DNA of 64,000 nt from Alphaproteobacteria bacterium (GTDB lineage Bacteria; Pseudomonadota; Alphaproteobacteria; Rhodobacterales; Rhodobacteraceae): NCBI GenBank assembly GCA_030427145.1, contig JAUHWT010000008.1:124001-188000 (forward strand), written 5' to 3'. Shown in pieces: positions 33,668 through 42,873 of the stretch. Under the pieces are notes generated by a model that was given only the letters and a program-made list of their open reading frames with translations, searched no databases and was not told where the DNA came from. How positions within the stretch are numbered: the stretch's first letter is position 1; the number at the start of each line of letters is the position of its first letter. The position numbers were made by a program, and so were the translations under genes.

Positions 33668-34356
33668 TCCGGCATCTGACCATCCCCACGCTCGCTGCGG
33701 TGCTGATCGCGGCTTCCTTTCTCCTTGGCGGCACCGTACCTCCTGGCCGCGTTGCGCTGGCGCTGGGTCTGAATGGCGTTGCCGCCAGCCTGTTTACCGA
33801 TCTTGGCTGGCGCGGCGTGGCCCTGTATCGTGCGGGTCACTTCGAAGAAGCCGGTGAGACCTTCAAGGCCGCAGGCCCGGATTTTGCATTTCAACTCGGA
33901 AACACCAAAGCCCAGCTAAAGCAGTATGCCGCCGCTCTGGAATCCTGGGACCTCGCCTCGGCGCTCCGGTCCGACCCGGATGCCGAAGCCAATTTCGCCC
34001 TTGTGCAGGCGTTCTATGCAGGAACCCGACTGGACCCGGACTCCATCGAACGGTGGGGCGAAGACCGGGAGGGGCCAACCGAAGAGGCCGACATTGCACG
34101 CGGCGCCGCCCGTGCGGCTGGAACCGGAGATAACGTCACCAACACCGGCGCGACGATTGGCCTGCCTGAAGTCGAAGGCCGCAAGCAGGCCGCCGTTCGC
34201 AAGGTCTTCGACGACCGTTTCGTGGTGGCCAGCGCCCGTTGGCTCGCGACACTGGAAGATCTGCCGGGAAAATTCCTGCGCGCCCGAATTGCCGAGGAAC
34301 ACAAACGCAGGGTGAAAGACGGCGAAGCGCAGCCACCCGGAGGCAGCGAATGGTAA
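33664..34356 (+). CDS. TPR-containing membrane protein (MxaK-like)
   Basis: A 230-residue protein with an N-terminal membrane helix (LTIPTLAAVLIAASFLLGG) and a tetratricopeptide-like region (GVALYRAGHFEEAGETFKAA ... AQLKQYAAALESWDLA). The C-terminal half has no recognisable domain. The start overlaps the VWA gene stop (ATGA). Position and TPR architecture match MxaK or BatE-like subunits. It probably scaffolds the MoxR/VWA complex on the periplasmic side. Confidence 0.74.
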   Translation: MIRHLTIPTLAAVLIAASFLLGGTVPPGRVALALGLNGVAASLFTDLGWRGVALYRAGHFEEAGETFKAAGPDFAFQLGNTKAQLKQYAAALESWDLASALRSDPDAEANFALVQAFYAGTRLDPDSIERWGEDREGPTEEADIARGAARAAGTGDNVTNTGATIGLPEVEGRKQAAVRKVFDDRFVVASARWLATLEDLPGKFLRARIAEEHKRRVKDGEAQPPGGSEW

Positions 34357-35564
34357 GACTGCTCCTCTATTTTCTATGCGTCGTTTTGTCCCCGGTGACC
34401 GCCAAGGCTCAGCGCCAGGTCGATCCAAATGATCTGACCCTTACCGTCACCGTCGAGGAACTGGACTACGTGCCATACCAGCAGGAAATGGTGCTGCTAA
34501 CCATCCACGGGGTCTACAAACGTCACATCACCCTCGAAAAACTCGAAATGCCCGAACTCAAGGGTATGAACTGGATGCAGCTTGGCCAGGACAACTGGTT
34601 CGAAAGTTTCGTTGATGGAAGAACCGTCAAGAACATGCGTCGCCGAATGGCAGTCTTCCCAGATGAGTCCGGCAGCCTGACCATTGGCCGCTTCAAACAC
34701 CATCTGACACTGCTGGACGAAAACAACGCCTGGTTCGAACACACTATAGAATCCAAGCCGATCACCATCCAGGTCGCACCGGCGCCGCCCACGGATGGGT
34801 GGTGGTTCCCAACACGCAGGCTGCGCATCGCTGATAACTGGTCCAACGCACCCGATCAGCTCAGGCCGGGTGAGGGGGTGCTGCGTATCGTTCGCGTCTC
34901 CGCGCTCGGGGCAAGTCCCGACATGATCCCGCCGATGCCGGAACTGACCTCCCCGAGCGCGCTCATCTTTGCCCATCCCGAGAAGCGTCTGGTTGATCTC
35001 ACACCACAGGGACCGGAAGCCATCGCCTACTGGCGCTGGACGATTACGCCCTCAAATTCCGTGTCCGCCATTTTGGAACCCTTCGAATTCGGATTTTTCG
35101 ATACCGTCAACCGCGAAGCCCGAACCGCCCGGATCTCACCGCAACGGGTCGCTTTCCTGAAATCGGAAACCGACGCCCCGGTCCAGGCTGAGGCAACCCT
35201 GCCCGTAATCCTTCGCTCCGGCATGATCCTCGCATCCGGCATCACCGCATTTGGCCTGGCTTTTGCGATGCTGACCGGACCGGGACAAACGCTCAGCACC
35301 GCCGGTGTCCGATCATGGCTGCGACGGCGGCAACTGCTCTCAAAACTGCGCAGCGCCGGCCGCGACAACAACCTGGTCACGGTACGCCACACCGCGGTTC
35401 ATCTAGCGGATTACTATCCAAAAGACACACGAAGGGACGAAATTCTCCGCGCAATCGACACCGCCATCTTCAGCCGCAGCGCCGGCGAACCCACAGCATC
35501 ACAGGCGGCATCCCAACTGCTTTCCACCTACGCCAGAGGCGGCTCGACAGGGCCCACGCGTTAA
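34350..35564 (+). CDS. BatD/oxygen-tolerance-like membrane protein (MxaA-like position)
   Basis: A 404-residue exported membrane protein: signal peptide (LLLYFLCVVLSPVTAKA), a large beta-rich periplasmic region with BatD-like segments (YVPYQQEMVLLTIHGVYK; RTVKNMRRRMAVFPDESGSLTIG), a transmembrane helix near 310-330 (LASGITAFGLAFAMLTG) and a cytoplasmic helical tail. The start at 34350 overlaps the preceding gene by 7 bp. It closes the MoxR operon and probably completes the metal-insertion complex. Confidence 0.75.
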   Translation: MVRLLLYFLCVVLSPVTAKAQRQVDPNDLTLTVTVEELDYVPYQQEMVLLTIHGVYKRHITLEKLEMPELKGMNWMQLGQDNWFESFVDGRTVKNMRRRMAVFPDESGSLTIGRFKHHLTLLDENNAWFEHTIESKPITIQVAPAPPTDGWWFPTRRLRIADNWSNAPDQLRPGEGVLRIVRVSALGASPDMIPPMPELTSPSALIFAHPEKRLVDLTPQGPEAIAYWRWTITPSNSVSAILEPFEFGFFDTVNREARTARISPQRVAFLKSETDAPVQAEATLPVILRSGMILASGITAFGLAFAMLTGPGQTLSTAGVRSWLRRRQLLSKLRSAGRDNNLVTVRHTAVHLADYYPKDTRRDEILRAIDTAIFSRSAGEPTASQAASQLLSTYARGGSTGPTR

Positions 35565-35636
35565 ACCGATCGGAAAATTGTGATTCAGTTGCGCCCCAAA
35601 TCGCGCTAGATTCTCCTCTTGGGAGGACGAATCAAA
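35565..35636 (+). promoter_or_regulatory. Leader of the response-regulator gene with ribosome-site hairpin
   Basis: A 72-bp gap. TCCTC (35614-35618) can pair with GAGGA (35623-35627) across TTGG, hiding the GGGAGGA ribosome site of the following TTG-initiated gene. This would keep expression low or make it conditional. Confidence 0.45.
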
Positions 35637-36365
35637 TTGAAAACTGGTGAAAAAAACAGCGGACCGGTTGTCATCAGATCGATACTCGTCATAGACGACC
35701 ATCCGCTTTACTGTGACGCACTCGCGGCAACGCTCGCGCGGATCTTCGACGACTGCACCATCAAAACGGTAAACAACCTCGGTGAGGCCATTCAGTGTCT
35801 CGATTCCGGAATGATCCCCGACCTTGTGATGCTTGACCTGAAACTGCCCGATGTCACGGGCTACAGCGGCTTCTTCAAGGTGCGGGAAAAGCTGCCCGAC
35901 GTTCCCGTTCTGGTCATTTCCGCTGAATCGGCGAATGAGACCATCCAGATGCTGATGACCTCCGGCGCCGCCGGCTTCATTCCCAAGGACGCTTCACAAA
36001 ACGTGTTCCAGGATGCGCTGGAAAAAATCCAGGAGGGCATGAAATTCGTACCGGCTGACTTCCGGCCCCAGGCCTCCGCCAGTGTCGAAAGCGTCGTCAC
36101 CGTACAGCAGGTCGCACAGCGGATCGCGGATCTCACTCCCCAGCAGAGCCGCATCATGAAGCTGATTTGCGCAGGCAAACCAAACAAGCAGATCGCCTAC
36201 GAACTCGACCTCGCCGAAGCCACGGTCAAGGCGCATATCACGGCACTTCTGCGTCGTTTGCGCGTCAGCAACCGCACCCAGGCCGCGATGCTTGTGAACA
36301 ACGCCGGTCTTACGGGCGGCGGAACGGGCCTGTCGGATACGGATGCCCGCGCCCTGCTGAGTTGA
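35637..36365 (+). CDS. LuxR-family two-component response regulator
   Basis: A 242-residue regulator with an N-terminal receiver (acidic pair in IDDHPLY, phospho-acceptor Asp67 in MLDLKLPDV, Lys in FIPKDAS) and a C-terminal LuxR-type HTH (LTPQQSRIMKLICAGKPNKQIAYELDLA...HITALLRRLRV). The start is a TTG at 35637, nine bases after GGGAGGA. It is followed by a FIST gene and a hybrid kinase. This resembles the ErbR/AgmR-type regulators that control PQQ-dependent alcohol oxidation in pseudomonads; a role in xox control is inference. Confidence 0.85.
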   Translation: MKTGEKNSGPVVIRSILVIDDHPLYCDALAATLARIFDDCTIKTVNNLGEAIQCLDSGMIPDLVMLDLKLPDVTGYSGFFKVREKLPDVPVLVISAESANETIQMLMTSGAAGFIPKDASQNVFQDALEKIQEGMKFVPADFRPQASASVESVVTVQQVAQRIADLTPQQSRIMKLICAGKPNKQIAYELDLAEATVKAHITALLRRLRVSNRTQAAMLVNNAGLTGGGTGLSDTDARALLS

Positions 36366-36369
36366 CGGC

Positions 36370-37542
36370 ATGACGGCCGATCAAATCCCGATGGCCAGGC
36401 ACCTGCCGCGTCTGGTCGGTGTCGGCATCTCCCGTGACGCCTCCGCCGCACGTGCGGTTCGGGAAGCCGTTGGTCAGCTTGAGACCTCCCGCATCTGCTT
36501 CGTCCTCGTTTTTGTGCCTCACCGTCTCAATCACGCCGAGGTCGAAACCGCGCTTGCGGAACTGCTCCCGTCCACACCAGGCTTCGGCTGCACCACCGCC
36601 GGACAGATCACGCCCGAGGGATACGAGGACGACGCCCTTCTGATCGTAGCCTTCCCGCGCGAACATTTCCGCTGTTCCTCGGCCCTGTTGTCGCCACTCA
36701 AACCGGTCATGCCCGAACAAACGGCACTGAAAGCCAAGGCCCTTTCCAGACGATTTGGACGCACCGCCAACTGGAACCGCTTCGGCCTGATTTTCGCCGA
36801 CGGTCTTTCGAAACAGGAAGACATCCTTGTCGCGGCGCTTGAAGTGGGTCTCGGCGACATTCCCGTATTCGGCGGTTCCGCCGGCCACGGACTGGCCTTC
36901 GACCGGACCTTCGTTCTTCACGGCGGCGAATTCCACGAGGACGCGGCCGTTCTCGTCCTCGTCGATACCGATCTCGATTTCACCGGGCTTGGGTTCGATC
37001 ACTTCACCCCAACCGAACAGCAGATCGTCGTGACCGAGGCGCAGTCGGAGGAACGCGTCGTCCACGAAATCAACGGCTCACCCGCCGCCAGCGAATACGC
37101 CCGCCTCGTAGGCTGTGCCGCGTCCGATCTTTCACCGCGCATATTCGCCGAAAACCCCGTCATGGTGCGCAGTCCCGCCGCATGGCATGTCCGCGCCATC
37201 CAACAGGTCATTGATGGCACAAGCCTGACGTTTCTGTCGGCCATCGCCAACGGCCTCGTCCTTACACTAGGGCGCGGCAAGGACATCCTCGCCACACTCG
37301 ATTCCGGTCTTTCCGTCTCGGACGGGCAGGGGAGGGAACCCGACTTTATTCTGGGATTCGACTGCGTTCTAAGGCGTCTGGAAATTCAGGAAAAATCTCT
37401 CGGCAATGCCGCATCCCGGGTGCTCCGCCGTCACCGCGTTCTGGGGTTCAACACCTATGGCGAGCAGCATTGCGGCGTTCACGTCAACCAGACATTTGTT
37501 GGCATCGCCTTCTTCCCGCCGGGCAGGGCTAATCCACTGTGA
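36370..37542 (+). CDS. FIST-domain sensor protein (NosP-like)
   Basis: A 390-residue cytoplasmic protein with FIST_N (about 40-230; GFGCTTAGQITPEGYEDDALL, IPVFGGSAGHGLAF) and FIST_C (about 235-375; GFDCVLRRLE, GFNTYGEQ) domains. In Pseudomonas, FIST proteins such as NosP sit beside NahK-type hybrid kinases and regulate them, in some cases through haem/NO binding. Here the gene overlaps the start of the NahK-like kinase (GTGA) and follows the LuxR regulator by 4 bp, so it is probably the sensory input of this system. Confidence 0.84.
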   Translation: MTADQIPMARHLPRLVGVGISRDASAARAVREAVGQLETSRICFVLVFVPHRLNHAEVETALAELLPSTPGFGCTTAGQITPEGYEDDALLIVAFPREHFRCSSALLSPLKPVMPEQTALKAKALSRRFGRTANWNRFGLIFADGLSKQEDILVAALEVGLGDIPVFGGSAGHGLAFDRTFVLHGGEFHEDAAVLVLVDTDLDFTGLGFDHFTPTEQQIVVTEAQSEERVVHEINGSPAASEYARLVGCAASDLSPRIFAENPVMVRSPAAWHVRAIQQVIDGTSLTFLSAIANGLVLTLGRGKDILATLDSGLSVSDGQGREPDFILGFDCVLRRLEIQEKSLGNAASRVLRRHRVLGFNTYGEQHCGVHVNQTFVGIAFFPPGRANPL

Positions 37543-39809
37543 TCGATCCGTCCGACGACCTCTCGGTACAGGTCAAAAAGCAGGCCAAAATCATCAAGGC
37601 GCTCGTGGATCGCGCCAACCACCAGCATGAACTCGGCGGCTCCGCCTATTCCCTGTTTCAGTCCGCCATCGGGCTTCAAAACGCCGTATCGGAAAAATCG
37701 CGCGATCTCGAAAAAGCGCTGACCACCCTTGGCCGGGCCAGTAACAAACTTGAGTCCTCCGAAGAGGCCCGTGCCAAAACCCAGCGCACCCTGGCCGACG
37801 CTTTGGAGTCAATGGAGGGCGGTTTCGCCCATTTCGCCGAAGGCAGGCTGCAGGTTTTCAACGACTTCTTCAAACGCCTGATCCCCGACGTTACCAATCT
37901 CATCGAGCCCGGACTCACGCTTTCCGACTATTTCGACGCCGTGGCCAACAGCCCGCATGTCCGCGAGCGCGAACCCATTGAGCGCATGAACCTCGGACGC
38001 TCGGTCCTGGGCGACGTACGTGATCCCGTCGCACCCACCATCATCAGCCTGCGCGACGACCGCTGGTTCGTCATCAGCTACCGGCGGACCCGGTCCAACA
38101 ACACCGTCGTCCTGCAAACCGAAATCACCGCAATCGTGCGCAGCAACAGGCTGGAGAAAAACCGTCTGATCGACGCGCAGGAGAATTTCCTTCAGGCCGC
38201 GTTCGACAACATGCCCCAGGGGGTCTGCACCTTCTCCGCCGAGGGCACGATGCTGATGAACAACACCCGCTTCGGCGATCTTCTCACGCTGCCCATCCGG
38301 CTCACGCCTGTAGGCACGGCCTTCGCCCAGGTGATGGAATACCTCCGGGCCGAGGTTCTGACCGGAGACTTTCCCCATGACAGTTTCGACGGCCTCATGC
38401 GCCATCTGCGCAGTGTCGGGAATCTCAAGCGCCGCGTCGGACACGTCAACGGCAAGGTGTTGGATATCGACATCCACCCACTGCCCATGGGCGGCTGCAT
38501 CGTAAACGTCCTGGACGTGACCGCGGAATCCCAAACCACGGAAATGCTTGAGAAACGCGTTCAGGCCAGGACCGCGGAACTCGTTGAGGCCAACCAGCGC
38601 CTTCGCCGCCAGCATGAGGAACAGGCCCGCACGGAAGAGGACCTGCGCGTCGCCAAGGCCGAAGTTGAGGCCGCAATGACCTCGAAAACCAGGTTCTTCG
38701 CCGCCGCAAGCCACGATCTGCTCCAGCCGATCAACGCGGCCAAACTTCTGATCTCCAATCTCGTGGACGAATCCGTCGAGACCGCGATGCACGAAAATAT
38801 CAAACGTCTCGACGGCTCTTTCCGCTCGATGGAGGCCCTGCTGCGGGCACTTCTGGACATCTCACGCCTGGAGGCGACAGGCACACGCCTGGACGTCAGC
38901 AGTTTTTCCCTCGATGGCCTGCTTCAAAACATCCGGGACGACATGGGACATCTCGCCGCCGACAAAGGTCTGAGATTTGATGTTGTCCCGTCCGGCCTCT
39001 GGGTCAAAAGCGACCCACGCTACCTGCTGCGGTCGATCCAAAACCTCGTCGATAACGCAATCCACTACACTGATAAGGGCCGAATTCTTGTGGGTTGCCG
39101 CCGTCGCTCCGGCAAAGTGACGATTGAGGTCTGGGACACCGGCATCGGCATTTCGCGCAAGGATCAGGAGCGGATTTTCACCGAGTTTGCCCGTGTCGAC
39201 AACAGCGCCGCACGCCCCGGAATGGGCCTTGGGCTGTCAATCGTCGACCGCGCCTGCCGTCACCTTGGGCACAGGGTTCAGGTCCGTTCAAAGCCCGGTG
39301 CCGGATCGGTATTCTCCATCGAACTCCCCATTGCCTGCGCCGACCGGAGCGCCGAGGTGTCCAAAACCGAAATCGTTGATGTGCCGGCTGAGGAAATGGA
39401 CCTGATTGTCCTTCTCGTCGAAAACGATCCGGAAGTTCTGTTCGCCATGACGCAGACGCTTGAACGCTGGGGCGCAAGCGTCCTCGCCGCAAAATCCACG
39501 CGCGAAGCGCTCAGCCTCATACGCGACATTGGCATCCCGCCCGACATCATCCTGGCCGACTACCAGCTCGACAACGACGACAACGGCATACGTGCCATCG
39601 ACGCGGTCAGGAAACACTGCCGGCACCAGGTTCCGGCAATCATGATCACCGCCAGCAGGCGCGAGGACCTGATGGAGCACGCAATGCGCCACCAGTTCTC
39701 CGTCATGACCAAACCGGTTCAGCTTTCGCGCCTAAGGCCTCTCATCGACTGGAAAACCCGGTCATCGCCAGCAACCGATGAGACAAAAACCGACCAAAGT
39801 CTGCCATGA
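37539..39809 (+). CDS. NahK/ErcS-type hybrid sensor histidine kinase/response regulator
   Basis: A 756-residue soluble hybrid kinase with a GTG start overlapping the FIST stop. Order: N-terminal coiled coil (about 10-80), two PAS-like domains (about 85-335, with FDNMPQGVCTFSAEGTML), coiled coil, HisKA with His392 (AAASHDLLQPINAAKLL), HATPase (NAIHYTDKG; DTGIGISRKD; GMGLGLSI) and a C-terminal receiver (LLVENDPEVLF, Asp in LADYQLDND). No membrane segment is seen, so input must come from cytoplasmic partners, most likely the FIST protein. Confidence 0.87.
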   Translation: MIDPSDDLSVQVKKQAKIIKALVDRANHQHELGGSAYSLFQSAIGLQNAVSEKSRDLEKALTTLGRASNKLESSEEARAKTQRTLADALESMEGGFAHFAEGRLQVFNDFFKRLIPDVTNLIEPGLTLSDYFDAVANSPHVREREPIERMNLGRSVLGDVRDPVAPTIISLRDDRWFVISYRRTRSNNTVVLQTEITAIVRSNRLEKNRLIDAQENFLQAAFDNMPQGVCTFSAEGTMLMNNTRFGDLLTLPIRLTPVGTAFAQVMEYLRAEVLTGDFPHDSFDGLMRHLRSVGNLKRRVGHVNGKVLDIDIHPLPMGGCIVNVLDVTAESQTTEMLEKRVQARTAELVEANQRLRRQHEEQARTEEDLRVAKAEVEAAMTSKTRFFAAASHDLLQPINAAKLLISNLVDESVETAMHENIKRLDGSFRSMEALLRALLDISRLEATGTRLDVSSFSLDGLLQNIRDDMGHLAADKGLRFDVVPSGLWVKSDPRYLLRSIQNLVDNAIHYTDKGRILVGCRRRSGKVTIEVWDTGIGISRKDQERIFTEFARVDNSAARPGMGLGLSIVDRACRHLGHRVQVRSKPGAGSVFSIELPIACADRSAEVSKTEIVDVPAEEMDLIVLLVENDPEVLFAMTQTLERWGASVLAAKSTREALSLIRDIGIPPDIILADYQLDNDDNGIRAIDAVRKHCRHQVPAIMITASRREDLMEHAMRHQFSVMTKPVQLSRLRPLIDWKTRSSPATDETKTDQSLP

Positions 39810-39857
39810 CGCCGCCAACGCGCATATTAGACTGGCAGCTAAAACAGGGGGGACGAG

Positions 39858-40517
39858 ATGCGCGCGACAGCACTGCTTCTGACGGCTTTACTCGCGGTTG
39901 GAACCGCGCAGGCCCGTTCGGACGGGACGCAGACATATGACCTTATTTTCAAAACAGGCACATTGTCCGACCTGGAAACACGGGATCAACTCGAATACAG
40001 CCGCGAGTTGACCGTGCCAGCCGACACGTCCTACGCGGAGGTCAATTCCGGCTCCGTCAACCTGGTCATGGAGCCGGAAAACGTGGCCCGCCTGGAGTTT
40101 GAGCATGACGGAAAGCCCCAAAACATCGGAAATTTCCCCGCCGATGTCGGCAACCCGGTCATCATGTATTTCATTGAAACAGTGCTGAGGGACATGGCCC
40201 TGCAGTCCGGCGGCAGCCCCTTCTACATCCGCAACCGCATCAAGGAATCCCTCGTTGAGGAAGCACCAATTGAACAGGTCTCCGTCGACTACAACGACGC
40301 CAAAGTTGCGGCACGGGACATCACGCTGCGCCCCTTCATCGACGACAAAAACCGCGACCGGATGCGCGGTTTTCAGAACATCGAACTCTCATTCACCGTG
40401 TCGGATGACATCCCCGGCTGGTACCATTCGCTTGTCGCCACCGTGGCCAACCCCGCCGGCGGCGACCCGATTTACTCCAATACCCTCATGCTTCAATCTT
40501 CGGGAGACCCGCAATGA
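39858..40517 (+). CDS. Secreted protein of unknown function (methanol island)
   Basis: A 219-residue exported protein (signal peptide MRATALLLTALLAVGTAQA). The mature part is acidic and beta-rich, without cysteines or a recognisable motif. Conserved-looking blocks are FIDDKNRDRMRGFQNIELSF and SDDIPGWYHSLVATVANP. It overlaps the next small exported protein gene by 4 bp, and both point toward the SoxYZ/metallohydrolase pair. I do not recognise a family. Confidence 0.7.
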   Translation: MRATALLLTALLAVGTAQARSDGTQTYDLIFKTGTLSDLETRDQLEYSRELTVPADTSYAEVNSGSVNLVMEPENVARLEFEHDGKPQNIGNFPADVGNPVIMYFIETVLRDMALQSGGSPFYIRNRIKESLVEEAPIEQVSVDYNDAKVAARDITLRPFIDDKNRDRMRGFQNIELSFTVSDDIPGWYHSLVATVANPAGGDPIYSNTLMLQSSGDPQ

Positions 40518-40873
40518 AACGCGCAGCAGCATTCATCGCTTTGGCTTTCGCCATTGGGTCTCCGCCCTCCGTGTCCTCGCAAACCGTTCAGCAGTCCCTC
40601 AACGACTATCCGACCGAGGCCCGGGCCGACTACGTGTTCGGCTGCATGGCCGCAAACGGACAGGGCAGGGACATCCTTATCAAATGCTCCTGCTCCATCG
40701 ACACCATTGCCTCGATCCTTCCTTACGAGAGATACGTCGAGGCCGAGACCGTGCTGTCCCTGCGCCTCGTGGGTGGCGAACGCATGTCGATCTTCCGCTC
40801 CGCGGCATCCACCCAGGCCCTGGTTGCTGATCTGCGCCGTGCCCAGGCCGAAGCCGAAATACTCTGTTTCTAA
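40514..40873 (+). CDS. Small secreted cysteine-containing protein
   Basis: A 119-residue exported protein with signal peptide (MKRAAAFIALAFAIGSPPSVSS). The mature part has four cysteines in FGCMAANGQ, KCSCSID and the C-terminal LCF, likely forming two disulfides or a small redox/metal site, but no haem motif. Short helical arrangement (YERYVEAETVLSLRLVGG). Coupled by ATGA to the upstream gene. Family not recognised. Confidence 0.7.
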   Translation: MKRAAAFIALAFAIGSPPSVSSQTVQQSLNDYPTEARADYVFGCMAANGQGRDILIKCSCSIDTIASILPYERYVEAETVLSLRLVGGERMSIFRSAASTQALVADLRRAQAEAEILCF

Positions 40874-40886
40874 AACGCGCGGCCGA

Positions 40887-41705
40887 TCAGCTCTGCACAC
40901 CCTTCGGCAGCGTTTCCTCAAACACGTTGCCGTCCGTATCCTCCGCCCGCACGGTCAGATCCGGTGAGCCGTTATCGGAATAGTCAAACCGGAAAACCGG
41001 GTTTTCACTGATCGAGATCCCGCCCTCCAGTTTGAAGAGCAGCTCATCCCCCTGAAAGACCTCCAGCCGGTTGATGAAATGCGCGCTGATGAACAGCTGC
41101 GTGATCTGGTCCCGCTGCAGCCCCGAATAGTTCGGATGCCGGATCATGATCTGCGCCTCACGCCGGGGAAGTGACATGGCCCCCTGTTCGCCAAAATGCC
41201 TGACCTTGATCAGCCCCATCGACGCCAGCGCGACCTCCGGATCCCGCGTCGCAGGCGCCGAACAGCCACCGGACGCTTTGACAAACCGTCCGTCCATGTA
41301 GGTGCCTTCGGAATTCGACGCGATCAGCCGGACATTCGAGTACTGATCGACCCGCACGCGCATTTCCATTTTCAGCGGGTGCATCGCAGTTCCAAATTCA
41401 AGCTCCGCCACGACCGGCGCCGGGTTCTCATCAACCACGAGAGTTGCGGATGTAATCTGCGGCGCATCCGCGTCGGTCTGTTCGATAATAATGGGAACGG
41501 TTGCGGCGTCATTGGCCCGGTAGGGCGCCTCGACCTCAATGATGGACGACCCGTCGAGCAGCTCAACGTCGCCCACAATATCGTCCCGCAGATCGACCCA
41601 ACTGCCCGTATCCGTCAGAGGGTTCGCAGTCTCCGCCAGAGCGGACCCCGTGGCCTGCACCTGCATGGCGACAACAAATGCGGAAATGATGGCGGCTGCT
41701 TTCAT
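40887..41705 (-). CDS. Quinoprotein dehydrogenase-associated SoxYZ-like carrier protein
   Basis: A 272-residue exported protein with a SoxY-like N-terminal half (VEAPYRANDAATVP...VDENPAPVV) and a SoxZ-like C-terminal half (RHPNYSGLQRDQITQLFI). The mature protein has one cysteine, Cys148 (ASGGCSAP), in the position of a carrier residue between the domains. SoxYZ carries sulfur intermediates on a C-terminal Cys in thiosulfate oxidation; this fused form occurs beside PQQ alcohol dehydrogenases and its cargo is unknown. It diverges from the SoxH-like metallohydrolase gene. Confidence 0.85.
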   Translation of the reverse strand: MKAAAIISAFVVAMQVQATGSALAETANPLTDTGSWVDLRDDIVGDVELLDGSSIIEVEAPYRANDAATVPIIIEQTDADAPQITSATLVVDENPAPVVAELEFGTAMHPLKMEMRVRVDQYSNVRLIASNSEGTYMDGRFVKASGGCSAPATRDPEVALASMGLIKVRHFGEQGAMSLPRREAQIMIRHPNYSGLQRDQITQLFISAHFINRLEVFQGDELLFKLEGGISISENPVFRFDYSDNGSPDLTVRAEDTDGNVFEETLPKGVQS

Positions 41706-41832
41706 GTTTCCTCTCCCCGGTATTGCGGCGGACTATACCACATTTCGCAGTCCTCCTGAATGCAGCCAAAAGCATCATGCCGCCCCGCGCCAAAAGGTGC
41801 TAGAAACCACGCCCGTTGGCCCAGGAGGAAAC
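41706..41832. promoter_or_regulatory. Divergent promoter between SoxYZ-like and metallohydrolase genes
   Basis: A 127-bp interval between divergently oriented relay genes. CCAGGAGGAAAC at 41821-41832 is the ribosome site of the hydrolase. No palindrome stands out. Confidence 0.4.
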
Positions 41833-42873
41833 ATGTTTGAGGTTGTTCTGACGCTCTGCCTCATCGGCAGCAAAGACATCTGCCGCGACGTGCTTCTCCC
41901 CGGCCGTGAGGCTCAATCAATCGGGGCCTGCAACGCTCACCTGGCAACGGCACCGTCGCCGGAATGGCCGGACGGTTTGGAACCCTCGGGAGCCCCGTTC
42001 TGTCAGCCCGCCGGACCAGGCCTTCCGATCACGGAGATCGCCGATGGCATATATGTCCACGAAGGTGCGGTCGCTGAACCAGCCGCATCCAACCTCGGCG
42101 CCGTCTCCAACTTTGGTTTCGTCGTCGGCGACAACTCAATCGCCGTCATCGACACCGGCGGCTCCCGAAGCGTGGGTGAGGATCTCTACCGCGCCATCAG
42201 ACACCGCAACAGTCTGCCGATATCCCATGTCATCCTCACGCACATGCACCCGGACCATGTCTTCGGCGCTTCGGTTTTCGGCAACCCCAACACCATCATG
42301 CTCGGCCACGCGCGGCTCGAACGCGCACTGGCCGACCGTAGCGCTTCCTATCTGACCGCCTTCAGCCGACTGATGGGGGAGGAGGGTTTCATCGGCACGG
42401 AGACCGTACCGCCAAACGAAACCGTTTCAACGAAGCAGGTGATCGACCTCGGCAACCGCGAACTGGAAATCACCGCCTGGCCCACGTCCCACACGGGCAC
42501 CGACATCACCGTGCTCGACAAAACCACCGGCATCCTGTTCACCGGCGACCTGATTTTCCAACGCCACACACCCGCCCTCGACGGCTCGCTCCCCGGCTGG
42601 CAGTCGGTCCTGAAATCCCTGGAGGACACACCGCTTGACGGCATAGTCCCCGGTCACGGCCCCGCCTCTCTGCCCTGGCCGGAAGGCAGCGAAGACCTGA
42701 AACGCTATCTAAACGTGCTGGCCGCCGATACGCGGGCAGCAATCAACCGCGGCGACAGCCTGAGCAGCGCAGTGAAAACCATCGCGCGGAGCGAGGCCCC
42801 AAACTGGGAACTGTTCGACCTCTACAACCCGCGCAACGCGACGGTCGCCTATACCGAGCTCGAGTGGGAATAG
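41833..42873 (+). CDS. Quinoprotein relay system zinc metallohydrolase (SoxH-like)
   Basis: A 346-residue metallo-beta-lactamase-fold protein. The metal motif HMHPDH spans 137-142; further ligands are in TSHTGTD, FTGDLIF and PGHGPAS. The start at 41833 lies 4 bases after AGGAGGAA. The short hydrophobic N-terminus (MFEVVLTLCLIGS) may be an export signal. It belongs to the SoxH-like hydrolases found with PQQ dehydrogenases and SoxYZ-like carriers, and would act on whatever the carrier Cys holds. The substrate is unknown. Confidence 0.85.
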   Translation: MFEVVLTLCLIGSKDICRDVLLPGREAQSIGACNAHLATAPSPEWPDGLEPSGAPFCQPAGPGLPITEIADGIYVHEGAVAEPAASNLGAVSNFGFVVGDNSIAVIDTGGSRSVGEDLYRAIRHRNSLPISHVILTHMHPDHVFGASVFGNPNTIMLGHARLERALADRSASYLTAFSRLMGEEGFIGTETVPPNETVSTKQVIDLGNRELEITAWPTSHTGTDITVLDKTTGILFTGDLIFQRHTPALDGSLPGWQSVLKSLEDTPLDGIVPGHGPASLPWPEGSEDLKRYLNVLAADTRAAINRGDSLSSAVKTIARSEAPNWELFDLYNPRNATVAYTELEWE

